From Silene conica (lineage: Eukaryota; Streptophyta; Magnoliopsida; Caryophyllales; Caryophyllaceae): a DNA stretch of 64,000 nt. This document shows positions 9,095-20,827 of the stretch, in pieces. The notes beneath the pieces were generated by a model. The model did no database searches and had not been told where the DNA came from. It saw nothing but the letters and a program-made list of their open reading frames with translations. Location: NCBI GenBank assembly GCA_029255685.2, contig CM055319.2, positions 39,070,530-39,134,529 on the forward strand. The letters are read 5' to 3'. How positions within the stretch are numbered: position 1 is the stretch's first letter; the number at the start of each line of letters is the position of its first letter. The translations under genes were made by a program, and so were the position numbers.

Positions 9095-11359
9095 TTTGCT
9101 TGTTTTAGTTTTTCGAACAATTTTACTTTTGTTGCGTAGTTGGGGCAAGTAGACTTGGTTCTGGATTTTTGCGCATGTTTTGGGCGCATGTATAATGATT
9201 TTCAGGTTTGGGGAAGGTTAACTTGCTTAATACAAGTTAATCTCGCGAAGAAGGAGGCTACTGAACAGGAACTCAGGTCGACCGACCTCCACCATAGGTC
9301 GGTCGACCAGACCCCTGTATTCCAGAAGTTCTGTCGTCTGGCAATTGGTCGGTCGACCAGGGAGAGGGGTCTACCGACCTGTTCTCCTGTGCAGGCATCT
9401 CAATGTATTTCGGAAGCATAAATATAATAGGGAAGCTCTTTCCTTGTTTATCCTTTATACTTCCGCTAATTCTTCTATTTCAAACCTTCAAATTCATTAT
9501 TTATCACCCAAAACATGTTTAATCCCCCAAAAAGGTCTTTCTTTGTTTTAACTCTTTCAGGTACTTGGAGTGGCATTGCTGGCCACCAAAACCTGCCAGC
9601 TTACGCTGGTTTGGGAAGGTTTCTCATGTGCTTAAAAATCCAGTGAGTTCTTTCCTTGGTTTTACCTTTTGCATTATTTTTTCCTTTAATTTTCTGAAAC
9701 CTTTACTTAGGCTAATGCACAATGGGGCCATTGTGCGGGTTGGTTTGGGGAATGGTTTCATGTCATATGCATTGTTCCATTGCATTTTGTCACACGTTTA
9801 TTTCATTTCTGCATTGCATTGCTTTTTCTTTAATTTTCCTTGCATATACACAAAAATCCAAAAAAATTAGAAAAATTCAAAAAAATTTCCAAAAAAATGC
9901 ACGTTTGTTTTAGCATATAGGTCAAGTCGGAACAAGAGTATTTCAAGGATGATTTTGCTATATTACATGTTTATGCCTTTACCTTACCTTGTTAACTTGT
10001 TTTAGTGTGAGAGTCTTTTGCATATCTACGAGTTTTTGTCAACTTGTTTTCTTGAGGCCTGACTTATACCTTGGCAACCTACTATACATTCTAAGTTTCA
10101 GAGCTTTATTTCCTGGTTTCATCTTTAAACCAGTTGTCTAGGATGTGAGTAGTACTCCCCGTGGAACATGTTACATCAATATGCATAAACATGAACTTGA
10201 ATTGCTATATACTTGTTTACTATCTCGTTTTGGGTCTTGGTACGTGCATTTGGGATCCCTTTTCTCTTATTTACCCATAAGCTCTACATAACCAAATTTG
10301 CCTTTTTATCCTTCAAAAACTACATTCTATACTTAGCCTACCCGTCCAAGCTAGTTTGTGGTCATTGGTATATTTTTTTAGGCATCTTGGTTTGTATGCT
10401 ATCTGGAGCAAAAAGAGAAAAAGAAAGAAAGAAAGAAAAGAAAAAGAACAGAAAAATTCAGAAAAAACAAAGAAAGAAAAACGAAAAAAAATCAAAACGT
10501 ACAGCAATGTCAGTCGACCGACCGCCTTCATAGGTCGGTCGACCAACTGACAGGGTCAGAATTCAAAAATTCGTTTTGAAATCTCTTTCTTTTACATGTT
10601 ATCGCTCCCGTTCTTCATTCAAAATATTTGGGAGTCCATTCTTTTATATAATGTGAGAGTTGTGCTACAAAAAAGCACTTTCTAAATGTCAAAAGTCGTG
10701 AAAATTGTTGTTGCGAAAACGGTTTTACTAGCTTGGCTACTTACCCCACATGTCCAAAAAAAACATCTTAACCTCTTTTTACCTTTCACCTCACATATCT
10801 TTTATTACCTCAAATTGCATGTACCCAAGTCACTTAATGAGTATACGTATACATAGTGGTAGAATTGTAGTTCATGTTAGATTGCAGGCATGTTTTCATG
10901 GATCGAAGTTAGGTGAGTGTCCTTACAATATACTTCTTTTTATCTTTTACATATATTCACCCTTTGCTTCATGAGTGTCTCGAGCGTACCGCGAGAGTCC
11001 ATGGTATAAAGTCTCTATAGTCTTCATTTTTGCAAGTTTGATGACCCTATAACTCGTTTGCATGATTTGAATACTTTCTCATTTTGTACTTGGCATTGGT
11101 TTAGGCTTACTTGTAAATTTCGCTCTGAGATTGAAATCGTTCCATTAGTTAAGATCGAGTCTAGTTCTTGCTTGAGGACAAGAAAGGGTTTCGTTTGGGA
11201 ATTTGATGCGTGTCTATTTTATGATGTTTTACATCTATTTTCATATGCATTTTAGAGCTCATTTACAATGTTTTAGCCTTTATTTCCCAACTTTTGTCTA
11301 CTTTCGTATTTTTATGCTATTTTGCAGAATTATGCGGAAAAGAGGCAATTTCAAACCAA
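9095..11359 (+). other. Non-coding interior of element E, left part
   Basis: No coding region with recognisable domains is visible. It holds an A-rich stretch (9848-9900), a purine-rich AAAGAAAGAAAG stretch (10410-10495) and GTCGAC-centred hairpins at 9275-9308, 9347-9379 and 10508-10552. Short frames here have no support. Confidence 0.6.
9275..10552. repeat. GTCGAC-centred hairpins of element E, left group
   Basis: Three modules. At 9275-9308, AGGTCGACCGACCT faces AGGTCGGTCGACC. At 9347-9379, GGTCGGTCGACC faces GGTCTACCGACC. At 10508-10552, TGTCAGTCGACCGACC faces GGTCGGTCGACCAACTGACA, so arms TGTCAGT/ACTGACA extend the common core. Loops are about 7-10 nt. Confidence 0.75.
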
Positions 11360-11364
11360 ATCCG

Positions 11365-12588
11365 TGTTGGGTTTAGATATCTCATATACTAATACTTTTA
11401 GTCATACTAACATAATCTTATAATTAACATTTTAATTATCTCATTATATAGATCTTATGCATGCTAAATTAATGCGGAAATAGGAGAAATTTTAAGCCCT
11501 TACACACGGTCCGAAATGTAATGCTAGGATGATCCTCCAAGTATTCAACAAGAACACCTCCTTTGGATGCACCAAGACAACCCCTTAACAAACCGAGACT
11601 TGAACAAGCTAGTATAAGAATCCGATTTCCTTAAACAAATTCTAATTACTTATTAGAATATATTATCTCAATACTACAATTAGTATGTATTATTATCTTA
11701 TAATACTTGGAGGTTTTTGTATATTTCTCTCTAGAAAAATATTTGCTTAAGGATTAGAATGAATAATAATGTGTTAACAACTTAACATTTGATGGTGGTC
11801 ACTTGGTTTAGGCGTGAGACACACCAAAGAAAACCAAGAGGGAACATTTTGTCTTTCCTATGTACATAGGTGGGTGTGGGTGCAATTCACAAGGTTTGTG
11901 TTTTTTATGTTCTTAAAACACAAAACACACTTCAATTTACACCTTCCCAAAACCGGTACCATCACAATTAAAATGGACTTCCATTTTATCAAATGTCATT
12001 TTGTACAATTTGTATACTTATGTGTGACATACAATGTGTCACAACATAAAATTAATTGTTCTAATTTAAAAATGCATATTTATCAAATAAATATCATTTA
12101 TAAATTAAATAAATCATATTTAACAATTTGACTAGTAATTCTTAATTACTTATGTATAAAATGGTCATTTCAATAATCGTCAATACGATTTACAACACTT
12201 GTAATAATATACAACTCTATTCATTCTAATTACGATATTATGAAATATCGTTTAATGTTTAACAATTGACAGGTTTCAATTTTAAACATAAATCTTACAA
12301 TAAGATTTAACCTATGATTTCTCGATATACGAGTTTAAGAAATATGATCAATTCGTATCAATATACATTTGATCACTTTATCAATTAAGGGAACTGTCCT
12401 AAAGGTGTGACCTAAAGGGATCAACTGACCACCACCGTCATACGACAGTAATGTCAAACTCTAGCTAGCCAATCATTACCGATTAATGTTGGTCAGTTGA
12501 CTAATATAATTCGTATCATCCCTTGCGCATTCTCGTCATGAGATTTAATTACGTGATCGCACTATTGTTGAGGACACATTTCCCAACA
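11365..12588 (-). repeat. 3' LTR of the copia-type element (left)
   Basis: TGTTGGG...CCCAACA ends, 1224 bp, near-identical to 16476-17699. A 105-codon frame at 11814-12131 recurs at 16925-17242 only because the LTRs are repeats; it has no recognisable domain. Confidence 0.92.
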
Positions 12589-12600
12589 ATCTCCCACTTG
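12589..12600 (-). other. Polypurine tract of the copia-type element
   Basis: On the minus strand this reads CAAGTGGGAGAT directly before the LTR start, the usual copia polypurine form. Confidence 0.8.
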
Positions 12601-14946
12601 TCCTCGACAAGTGTGCGTCACCAATTCTCTTGTGCTATTACAATCTCCCACTCAATGCAAGGTGTCTCTCTGAGGTCGTACTTGCATTCGATCATATCAT
12701 GAGTGGTTTCCTCGATCTGGAGAATAACTGTTTGACCGGAATGATCTACCACAGATACCTTCCGAGCGTGGCCACGCATTTCCAGTTAACTTCTCCTCGA
12801 GTGGCCTTGAGATTTGAACAACCCTGACAAGGGGTGGACAATTTCTATCGCACTACTTCCTTCAACTAGTCACACTCAGTCACAACCCAAAGCAATCCTA
12901 TTTGACTCCAGTTACGAAAAGTCGTAGAGAATGGATCAAGGTTATGCCTAAACTGTACCATCTTGGGAGAGTAGTCTTTAGTCTAAGAATTGACTCACAA
13001 AAATACTATAGCAGCTCTCGCCACGACCCGGCTATAAAATTTCCAGAACTCTATAAGCGGTCACTTTGCCCGACAGAGTGTCTCTTGCAGTCTGCCTATG
13101 TGATCGACTAGTCATCACATATGACTCTATGGCACTTGAACTTGCCATCAGTCGCCTCACATTCTAGTCGCTTTGAGATGTCACCTCATGTAAGCGGCTA
13201 GGGGCTATACTAAGTCAATCCAGTTCACTTATGGAGTTCAATATTGTCTCTTACAACCCATTTGGATTTTGACAAAGTGTCTTTTATCGTGAGTTAATTA
13301 TAACTCAAAAGACATTGTCATGCAAAAACAGTCAATACTATTTCATTGCATTTGATGCACGATCATCTATTTGTGTTAGTGTTTTGCGAATAAACCTTTT
13401 ATTCATGATTGGAAAACTTATAAATTTTGGTCTCCTTCCGACTCATCTCAGATAATATGATCTTATTTGAGCATATATTTAGAACCCATTCTAGATCTTG
13501 AGATTCCTTTCCCGGGGGAAGCTCCCACTGTTATCTTATAACTCGTGACATATTGATATACTAGAAGGATTAAAGAATCACTCGAAATTATCTAGTCACT
13601 TATGTGCTGAAATCGATATTGTAGTTATTAATGATTTCATCACTCTTACTATTTTCAACCATCTTGGCTATTTGATCATGATTTTATCAATATGAATCAT
13701 ATCTAACCATTCTCATTTTTAATGGGCGACCTTTTATTATCAATATAATAAACCTTCCCGTAAAGCTCCATCATCGTATGATATAAGGTATTTTGTTCAT
13801 CTAGAATTGAGAACCTCTTATTCTTTACACCTTAAAGAATCACCCATCCTCTCTAAATGGTAGGATTAATTCTTTTAATGAATATCGCTCCCACTAAAAA
13901 CAATATCACTCGATCTCTTAAATGAACCTTTCATTTCTTGCATGTAATCTTTATTTATCACTTGAATCATTATCACTATCACTATCCCTATAGTGATCTA
14001 TTTTCATTCAATCAATCATTACTACTTTCTTGTCTTCGTTTCCTCGAGACGAATATGACATGATAATTCCCTTATAACTACATTGAGGGAATTGAGATGA
14101 TTTCTTTTCTTTTATCTTATAAATTTAGAAAAATCATTTATTAAGGAATTGTTTTCCTTCCGATTTCATATGGGGTTTCATGTCTCCTCTCTTTGAAACA
14201 ATGAACATAAGGAACCTTTCCTCTTGTGTCCTCCCGTAGTTTCTTCAGTGTCCTCTCGTAGTTTCTTCAACTCATTCATTTAGGGTTCTTCTCAAGACTC
14301 CCATGTAGGAATCTTCTCTAAGATCCTGTATTTATATCATTGGTTTGCGAGCGAAATATTTTCTCCCACTCTATCCTTTTAACAATAACCTTTATTTGTA
14401 TAAGGATAGTAATTTCGATTTAACCAATGCAAATGAATGTTTGAAGTTTTATAGGTATGATGTATACATTCTCATTTTCACTTAAAATGATCATAGTATA
14501 ATGAATTAATGATTTCTTAATTTGATTGAAATATCTCATGGGGTGTAGTTCTCCGTTTTAATCAACACTTTAATTATATTCTATTGTTTGTATCAATGTG
14601 ACTTATTTTGTGATAAAATCACTATTATTCATGTTTTTAACAAGGTATGCAATTTATTTTAGAAATCAAGCAATTGATTGAGAACAAAAGTAGTGACTCG
14701 GGTTGAAAACCAAGTCACTAAAATCCCAAAATTACAACCATTGTTTTAGGATTCAAATCCTTGTCTTACAAGAACATAAATTGTTCTAGAGAATAAAATG
14801 CAAAATATGAAAGACGACAATATGAAAATTAGAGCCTAGCTCTTTAAGTCTTCGATCAATTGGATGCTACCATAGTCATCCAAGTAAGGAACTTCATGCT
14901 TCCTTTTACTTGTCCTTATGTTTATAAGATGCCCCTTTAAAACAAT
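12601..14946 (-). other. Non-coding interior of the copia-type element
   Basis: No RT, RNase H or integrase motif is visible on either strand in this 2.3-kb stretch. It contains CTCCCACTxTxx-type repeats near 12589-12660 and AT-rich sequence after 13260. It behaves like the replaced or expanded interior of a large retrotransposon derivative. Confidence 0.55.
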
Positions 14947-15527
14947 TTAAAAGGGGTGATAGTCAACAACTTGTATCGCCATACAAAACTTAACAAAATA
15001 ACATGAAAGTAAACGAGAATTATAACCTACTGCAAGAACCTTTCCATCTTTGAGATCGGTCAAGTATTTGGGGCAATTCCGTTTCCTAAGACTTAACCTC
15101 GTGCAGTAAAGGCACTTGTCTTTAACCTTGAAGATGAGGTGGAAACGCCTTTCGAAAAGGTCTTTTCTTTGGCCGGTTTGGGTTTGAACGTTTTCTTGCC
15201 CTTGCCTTTGAATGCATTCCTCTTGAAGTTGCATTTCCCTTTCTTTTCGATGTTCAAGACATCCTTAGTGGAACTTTCATGAAGTCCCATGTTCCTCTCG
15301 GTTTGGACAAGCACCTTATGCAATTCGTCCAATGCGGTCTCTTGATTTCGCATATTGAAATTCACCCGGAATTGAGCATACGATTTCACCTTTATGAGAG
15401 AGTGAAGAACTCGGTCAATGATGAGAGAGTCGGGAACATCAACTCCTTGCGTTTTAAGAGTCTCCGCGAGCTCAACGAGTTTGAGCACATGCAAATAAAA
15501 TAATAATAATATTTTTACACTTTCCAA
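14947..15527 (-). pseudogene. gag: Copia gag remnant, frameshifted, zinc knuckle damaged
   Basis: The frame at 15527-15093 contains the copia gag segment VELAETLKTQGVDVPDSL followed by the Lys-rich linker FKGKGKKTFKPKPAKEKT. The zinc-knuckle region is in another phase (15234-14947) as CLYCTRLSLRKRNCPKYL, so a frameshift lies between. In the knuckle the spacing of the Cys residues survives but the conserved Gly-His is replaced. The N-terminal part of gag is missing: the frame runs from gag straight into AT-rich leader at about 15489, where the older relative at 28401 diverges. No protease follows. Confidence 0.75.
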
Positions 15528-16460
15528 AACACTTTAAGAACATTAAATGGACAGAAAATTAAATGGCACACTGCCCAACAGCCGAAATTTTTAATTACAT
15601 GACTCTTATTATTCAATTTTAAATGCAACTTTTTAAACAAATTAAAATTAAATAAATCAGAAACTTTTGGCTCCCAAGAAAATTATGCTGATGAACATAT
15701 CATATATTACTAAAATGGGTTAAATTTTCCGGCCATTTTAACAACTATTGCAAATTTTAACGATTTTCGTCATATATCGTACGATTTTAATCTTTAAAAT
15801 TATTTCTCACGCATAAAATAAGATAAAAATCTCGCAATTTTTATACATGCTGGAAATAATATATATGACATCGTGTTAAATTTTTATGGCCAAATTCCAA
15901 CTTAAACTATTAAAGTCGAAATAATGTCACTAATTACCCGATTTTTACATTAAAAATTTATAATAATGCAATATATGAGATAAATTTCTGGAAAATTTAG
16001 CATACATTGTAAATATTGCATGTGACATACTCATAAATTTTTATAGTCAAATTCGTAATATAACTATACAAACCCATTTTTATTCATCTTATTGCATTTT
16101 AACATTTAAAATTCACATTACATGTTTTATAAGTCCATAATTTACGAAAATTCATATTCATAACATAGGATATACATGTGAAAACATACTGAGAAATCTC
16201 AGCCAAAAGATGATTTTTACTATTTTTCCCAAAATAAACGATTTTTAACCATTAAAACTTAATAAAACCGAGATTTAATATACCAATAACCAATATTCAT
16301 GCAAAATATATTCCAAAATTCAAAAACATTTTAGAAAACAGTAGGTCTTCATGCTTAAATAATTTCGGCCATATCTTATATCAAACGAAATTCCAAATTT
16401 TATTTTGTTATCTTAATAACTCCGTAAAAACGTAAACGTAAAGCATGCAAACAACCTAGT
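15489..16460 (-). other. 5' leader of the copia-type element
   Basis: AT-rich, without coding potential, and clearly homologous to 28401-29358 of the older copia-type copy. Homology stops at ATGCAAATAAAA, which marks a deletion or replacement point in one of the two. Confidence 0.7.
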
Positions 16461-16473
16461 TGCTCTGATACCA
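16461..16473 (-). other. Primer-binding site of the copia-type element
   Basis: TGCTCTGATACCA here is the reverse complement of TGGTATCAGAGCA and sits 2 nt from the LTR. Confidence 0.9.
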
Positions 16474-16475
16474 AT

Positions 16476-17699
16476 TGTTGGGTTTAGATATCTCATATAC
16501 TAATACTTTTAGTCATACTAACATAATCTTATAATTAACATTTTAATTATCTCATTATATAGATCTTATGCATGCTAAATTAATGCGGAAATAGGAGAAA
16601 TTTCGAGCCCTTACACACGGTCCGAAATGTAATGCTAGGATGATCCTCCAAGTATTCAACAAGAACACCTTCTTTGGATGCACTAAGACAACCCCTTAAC
16701 AAACCGAGACTTGAACAAGCTAGTATAAGAATCCGATTTCCTTAAACAAATTCTAATTACTTATTAGAATATATTATCTCAATACTACAATTAGTATGTA
16801 TTATTATCTTATAATACTTGGAGGTTTTTGTATATTTCTCTCTAGAAAAATATTTGCTTAAGGATTAGAATGAATAATAATGTGTTAACAACTTAACATT
16901 TGATGGTGGTCACTTGGTTTAGGCGTGAGACACACCAAAGAAAACCAAGAGGGAACATTTTGTCTTTCCTATGTACATAGGTGGGTGTGGGTGCAATTCA
17001 CAAGGTTTGTGTTTTTTATGTTCTTAAAACACAAAACACACTTCAATTTACACCTTCCCAAAACCGGTACCATCACAATTAAAATGGACTTCCATTTTAT
17101 CAAATGTCATTTTGTACAATTTGTATACTTATGTGTGACATACAATGTGTCACAACATAAAATTAATTGTTCTAATTTAAAAATGCATATTTATCAAATA
17201 AATATCATTTATAAATTAAATAAATCATATTTAACAATTTGACTAGTAATTCTTAATTACTTATGTATAAAATGGTCATTTCAATAATCGTCAATACGAT
17301 TTACAACACTTGTAATAATATACAACTCTATTCATTCTAATTACGATATTATGAAATATCGTTTAATGTTTAACAATTGACAGGTTTCAATTTTAAACAT
17401 AAATCTTACAATAAGATTTAACCTATGATTTCTCGATATACGAGTTTAAGAAATATGATCAATTCGTATCAATATACATTTGATCACTTTATCAATTAAG
17501 GGAACTGTCCTAAAGGTGTGACCTAAAGGGATCAACTGACCACCACCGTCATACGACAGTAATGTCAAACTCTAGCTAGCCAATCATTACCGATTAATGT
17601 TGGTCAGTTGACTAATATAATTCGTATCATCCCTTGCGCATTCTCGTCATGAGATTTAATTACGTGATCGCACTATTGTTGAGGACACATTTCCCAACA
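16476..17699 (-). repeat. 5' LTR of the copia-type element (right)
   Basis: Near-identical partner of 11365-12588. Differences noticed: TTTCGAGCCC for TTTTAAGCCC, ACCTTCTTTG for ACCTCCTTTG, and CACTAAGA for CACCAAGA. Confidence 0.92.
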
Positions 17700-17704
17700 A
17701 TCCG

Positions 17705-18701
17705 TCCTCAAGTGATTTTTATGGCTAAGGACACAAAGGAACGAAGCCTAGCGCACATTTCAAGGCCTGAAGATAGCATAAGCAAAGGTGCATATAGTTT
17801 ACAAGCTCTAAAAAAGCAAAGAATCGATTCACGATATTGCAGCTTGTTTCAAATGGCTATATCTCGAGGTCTAGAGCTGATAATGGAGTGATTCTAGTTG
17901 TAGGTGAAAGCTTAACCTCTTAGCTTTCCAACGCCGCGAGAATCGCCTTATTATGATGAGTAATGAAGAAATGACAACTGTTTTAAGATCGACGCGCGCT
18001 GTAGAATCCGTCAGAATGCATTACTGTATCTGTCATTTGGTCGTCCGACCGCCTACTATGGTCGACCGACCAAGTGCCTGATGCGCGAGATTTCAGAAGC
18101 GCGACAACATGTCGACCGACCTGCTACTTAAGTCGGTCGACCATAGCACAGACCCAGAAATTTTCGCAAAGCCCATTCAAGTGATTAGGTCATTACGAAA
18201 GTCTTTATTTCCGTCTATTTAAGCTAATTACGTGACTAGGGTTAGGCATTCAGATTTAGTATTCAGTTTTATGCAGTTTTCTAGTTCAGTTTCCATCTTT
18301 TAGTTTTAATCTTTCAATTATATTCAAACACTTTTCCGTAGTTCTATTCATTGTAATCATCAGTCTTTCCGCAAGAATCAATAAAGTTCGTTCCTTTCTG
18401 CCATAATCCTTGTTTCCGGTAATTCTCATCTTAGTTTCAGTTTCATAATTGTTATTTTAGAATTGCTTGCATCCGGTTTAAGTTAGAATCCCAAAGCCCT
18501 TATTATTGTTGCATGCATAGAGATTAATGATCACCATGAATTTCATCTTTGTTAATGTTATTGTTATTTCAGTTCCTATGAGTAGCTAAATTTCATATGT
18601 TAGGATGTAGGGAGTAATATGCGTAGATGGTGCGAATTCTGAGACCGACTGTAGCAGGGCCTTGGTCGGCCGACCTCCTTCATAGGTCCGTCGACCGAGG
18701 T
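17705..18701 (+). other. Non-coding interior of element E, right part
   Basis: It continues E from the insertion point (ATCCG then TCCTCAAGTG). No coding domain. It carries hairpins at 18037-18073, 18109-18144 and 18661-18699. The stretch before 18702 is not purine-rich as a polypurine tract should be. Confidence 0.6.
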
Positions 18702-18740
18702 GTTGGTCGGCCGACAGGACTAGCTGGTCGGTCGACCAAC
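18037..18740. repeat. GTCGAC-centred hairpins of element E, right group
   Basis: Four modules: TTGGTCGTCCGACC/GGTCGACCGACCAA (18037-18073), ATGTCGACCGAC/GTCGGTCGACCAT (18109-18144), CTTGGTCGGCCGACC/GGTCCGTCGACCGAG (18661-18699) and GTTGGTCGGCCGAC/GGTCGGTCGACCAAC (18702-18740). The last is at the left edge of the LTR block. Confidence 0.75.
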
Positions 18741-19334
18741 GCGCGTATGTTTTCAGACCGTTTTTCTTCGTAGACTATAATAACCTACAACGAGACTGAA
18801 AGGAGACTTGTAGGATGTTAGTAATGACCTACCTAAGATTAAGAGATACGGGAAGGGCATTGGTTTACACTTTAAGGCAGCTAAGTTACTTAAGACTGAA
18901 AGGTATGTGACCTAGAAATTAGGAATCACCCTTATTGTTGACACCCAATAACTGTGAGACCTAGGAACTAATAGCATAGGCCGAAAGGAGCTATTAGGTA
19001 GCATAGACCTAAAGGATATGTTACACCCCCCTACGCGACTGCAATACATGTTGACTTAGGATTTACACCATCATAGTTATTTACTACCCAAACATCCTAG
19101 CATCCTTTTTACTATAGTTTTAATCTCATGTTTATTTATTTGTCTTTTTTTATATTTATTTCTAAACTTAGTAACAACCAATCCAAACCCTCAAAAAAAT
19201 TGTTACCCTAGAACATTGACATCAAACAATAAACATTCCCCACCTCTCTGTGGTTCGACCCTGACTTTCGCTATCTATAGTCAACGCTAGGAAATTATAA
19301 ATCTTATCTTTGGTGCCCTCAACGACGGGCATCA
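18702..19334 (+). repeat. Right LTR block of element E
   Basis: 633 bp matching 7311-7943, ending GGGCATCA. It is followed at once by family D sequence GCGATCAC, which in other D copies is preceded by ACGCGATCAC. Confidence 0.8.
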
Positions 19335-19462
19335 GCGATCACATTATAACAGGTCTAAGCTCAGAGGCCAACTTAAGGCATATATCAGACACGACAAGAA
19401 AAACACATATAGGGCTCAGAGGCCAACTTAAGGCATACCTTAATACGCATCAATACATCAGC

Positions 19463-19484
19463 ATATATATATATATATATATAT
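19463..19484. repeat. (AT)n microsatellite in D1
   Basis: A run of AT dinucleotides after CATCAATACATCAGC. The same left flank precedes the longer (AT)n tract at 38193, where the pararetrovirus array begins. Confidence 0.9.
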
Positions 19485-19712
19485 CGTAATCTTTTGGACT
19501 TCTAATCAACACTTAATTGATCCCGGGAACTAAGTTGAGGGAGCGCCAGTTTCCCTTTCGGTTACCCGACCGGGGGGTCTCTATCCTGTCTCCATTCCCG
19601 AACCCAATATAGTGTCGCCCATCCTCCGGGGACCTCAAACACACATACAAGGTACACGGAACGAGTCTCAAACAAATCGGACTAGCCGATCAAAAGATAA
19701 AACAATTTTAGA

Positions 19713-20594
19713 GTGTAAAGGGGCTCCCAGCCGGTCACCGGCAGGCAGTCGGCCAACCGTCTGGCAACTCTTACACCATAACAACCTTTAAACAATGAAA
19801 AACACGGGAAGGGGATCCCAGCTGGTCGACTGTCCGCCGGCCACCCTGTAACAACCTGACCCACCACGGTCGTAACACATCCCCAATAAGATGGGAGGTA
19901 TACCTTTGGGCCCATTATTTGTCCTCACTTAAGCCCAAAAGGACAAGGCCTTGTTACTACGTGGTGGGTGGAAGTTATTATAAACATATCACAAGACATT
20001 CTACCAATGTGGGACAACTTTCCTCTCATACACTTGAGGTGTTACAAACTCCCCCACTTAAAGAACACAACGTCCTCGTTGTGCCTCAACCTTGACCACA
20101 ATCAGGGCTAGAATCCTCCCCCGCTAGGTGTGTGACCCGGGTACTCCCGACCACAGGCTCACCACACGATCGCAGGGTCGCTCTGATACCATTTGTAACA
20201 ACCTGACCCACCACGGTCGTAACACATCCCCAATAAGATGGGAGGTATACCTTTGGGGCCATTATTTGTCCTCACTTAAGCCCAAAAGCACAAGGCCTTG
20301 TTACTACGTGGTGGGTGGAAGTTATTATAAACATATCACAAGCCTCACATTCTACCGATGTGGGACAACTTTCCTCTCATACACTTGAGGTGTTACACAC
20401 CCGGCTCGGGAACCTTTCTCCTATTCCCCTTTTTCTACGCTTAAGAAGAAGACTACAATGGATGCCTCTGCCGGTCGACAGGCAGCTGGCCTACCGGCTG
20501 AGCACCTCTTACAGCCTAAATTCGAAAATACGCAAAAAATCCCAAAGCACTCCCAGCCGGTCGACCGGCTGCCGGTCGGTCGACCGGCTCAGAG
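19713..20594. repeat. GC-rich hairpin series in D1
   Basis: The clearest modules are at 19713-19776 (outer arms GTGTAA/TTACAC around CCAGCCGG...CCGTCTGG) and 20549-20594 (CACTCCCAGCCGG...CCGGCTCAGAGTC). One module is split by the TRIM (left part ends 19846, right part begins 20398) and a weaker one lies near 20464-20512. Confidence 0.65.
19847..20397 (-). mobile_element. TRIM (miniature LTR retrotransposon), complete
   Basis: Two LTRs (19847-20046, 200 bp; 20194-20397, 204 bp) start TGTAACAACC and end GGTGTTACA, around a 147-bp interior. CACCC is duplicated at 19842-19846 and 20398-20402. The interior has CTCTGATACCA (20181-20191), a reversed tRNA-Met primer site, next to the right LTR and CTCCCCCAC next to the left LTR, a reversed polypurine tract, so it lies on the minus strand. 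The LTR carries GTTGTCCCACATCGG on the minus strand, typical of plant TRIMs. The right LTR has four extra bases (GCCTCACATT) relative to the left. No coding capacity; it depends on enzymes in trans. Confidence 0.93.
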
Positions 20595-20827
20595 TCCCTG
20601 AGCGTAAAATTCGTAACTTACAGTAATCGTCAAACTCAACTAAATCGACACCAATACTCAAAATTCGCAACAAGTAAATGGTACCCAACATATATATCAA
20701 TCTTAGGATACATAAACAAGTAGAAATCTCATCAACAAACACATTTCCACATCAAACTTTATATTCGTCTTAAGGATATTAAAGCTGAAAACGAACAAAT
20801 AACCATATGAATATCAAACCAAGCATG

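Larger units (their letters stand above)
11365..17699 (-). mobile_element. Complete Ty1/copia-type LTR element, pol-less, nested in E
   Basis: Two 1224-bp LTRs (11365-12588 and 16476-17699) begin TGTTGGG and end CCCAACA. ATCCG is duplicated at 11360-11364 and 17700-17704. On the minus strand a tRNA-Met primer site follows the right LTR and AAGTGGGAGAT, a copia-style polypurine tract, precedes the left LTR. The 3.9-kb interior holds only a decayed gag remnant. By eye I saw about four differences between the LTRs, so insertion is recent although the coding part is defunct, which implies mobilisation in trans. Confidence 0.92.
7311..19334 (+). mobile_element. Tat/Athila-like non-autonomous LTR retrotransposon E, split by a copia-type insertion
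   Basis: Two matching 633-bp terminal blocks (7311-7943 and 18702-19334) flank the element, and a TGGCGCCGTTGCC primer site follows the left one, as in the Tat/Athila/Ogre group. Without the nested 6.3-kb element the body is about 5.7 kb. It contains a gag-like frame near the 5' end, no RT or integrase, and long non-coding sequence with GTCGAC-centred hairpins. The left flank is element A and the right flank is family D, with no matching target duplication, so the left end was probably lost in a deletion. No clear polypurine tract precedes 18702, so the true LTR may begin further left and the left copy may be truncated. Confidence 0.72.
19335..20827 (-). repeat. Family D fragment D1 (long LTR-like repeat)
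   Basis: It is colinear with 26064 to about 27110, sharing the CTCAGAGGCC...TTAAGGCAT units, the block around CCGGGAACTAAGTTGAGGGA, the block GTGTCGCCCATCCTCCGGGG and the GC-rich hairpins. E abuts it on the left and the next D copy begins at 20828 after AAGCATG. A TRIM interrupts it. No coding capacity is supported. Confidence 0.7.

Noticed and set aside
11814-12131. 105-codon frame repeated at 16925-17242
   Set aside because: It is repeated only because it lies in both LTRs of the copia-type element; no domain, and it is not conserved in the older LTR at 29374.
18700-19340. Element E as a complete insertion with target duplication
   Set aside because: The left flank is truncated element A and the right flank is family D, with no matching 5-bp duplication; GCG on both sides is too short to count.
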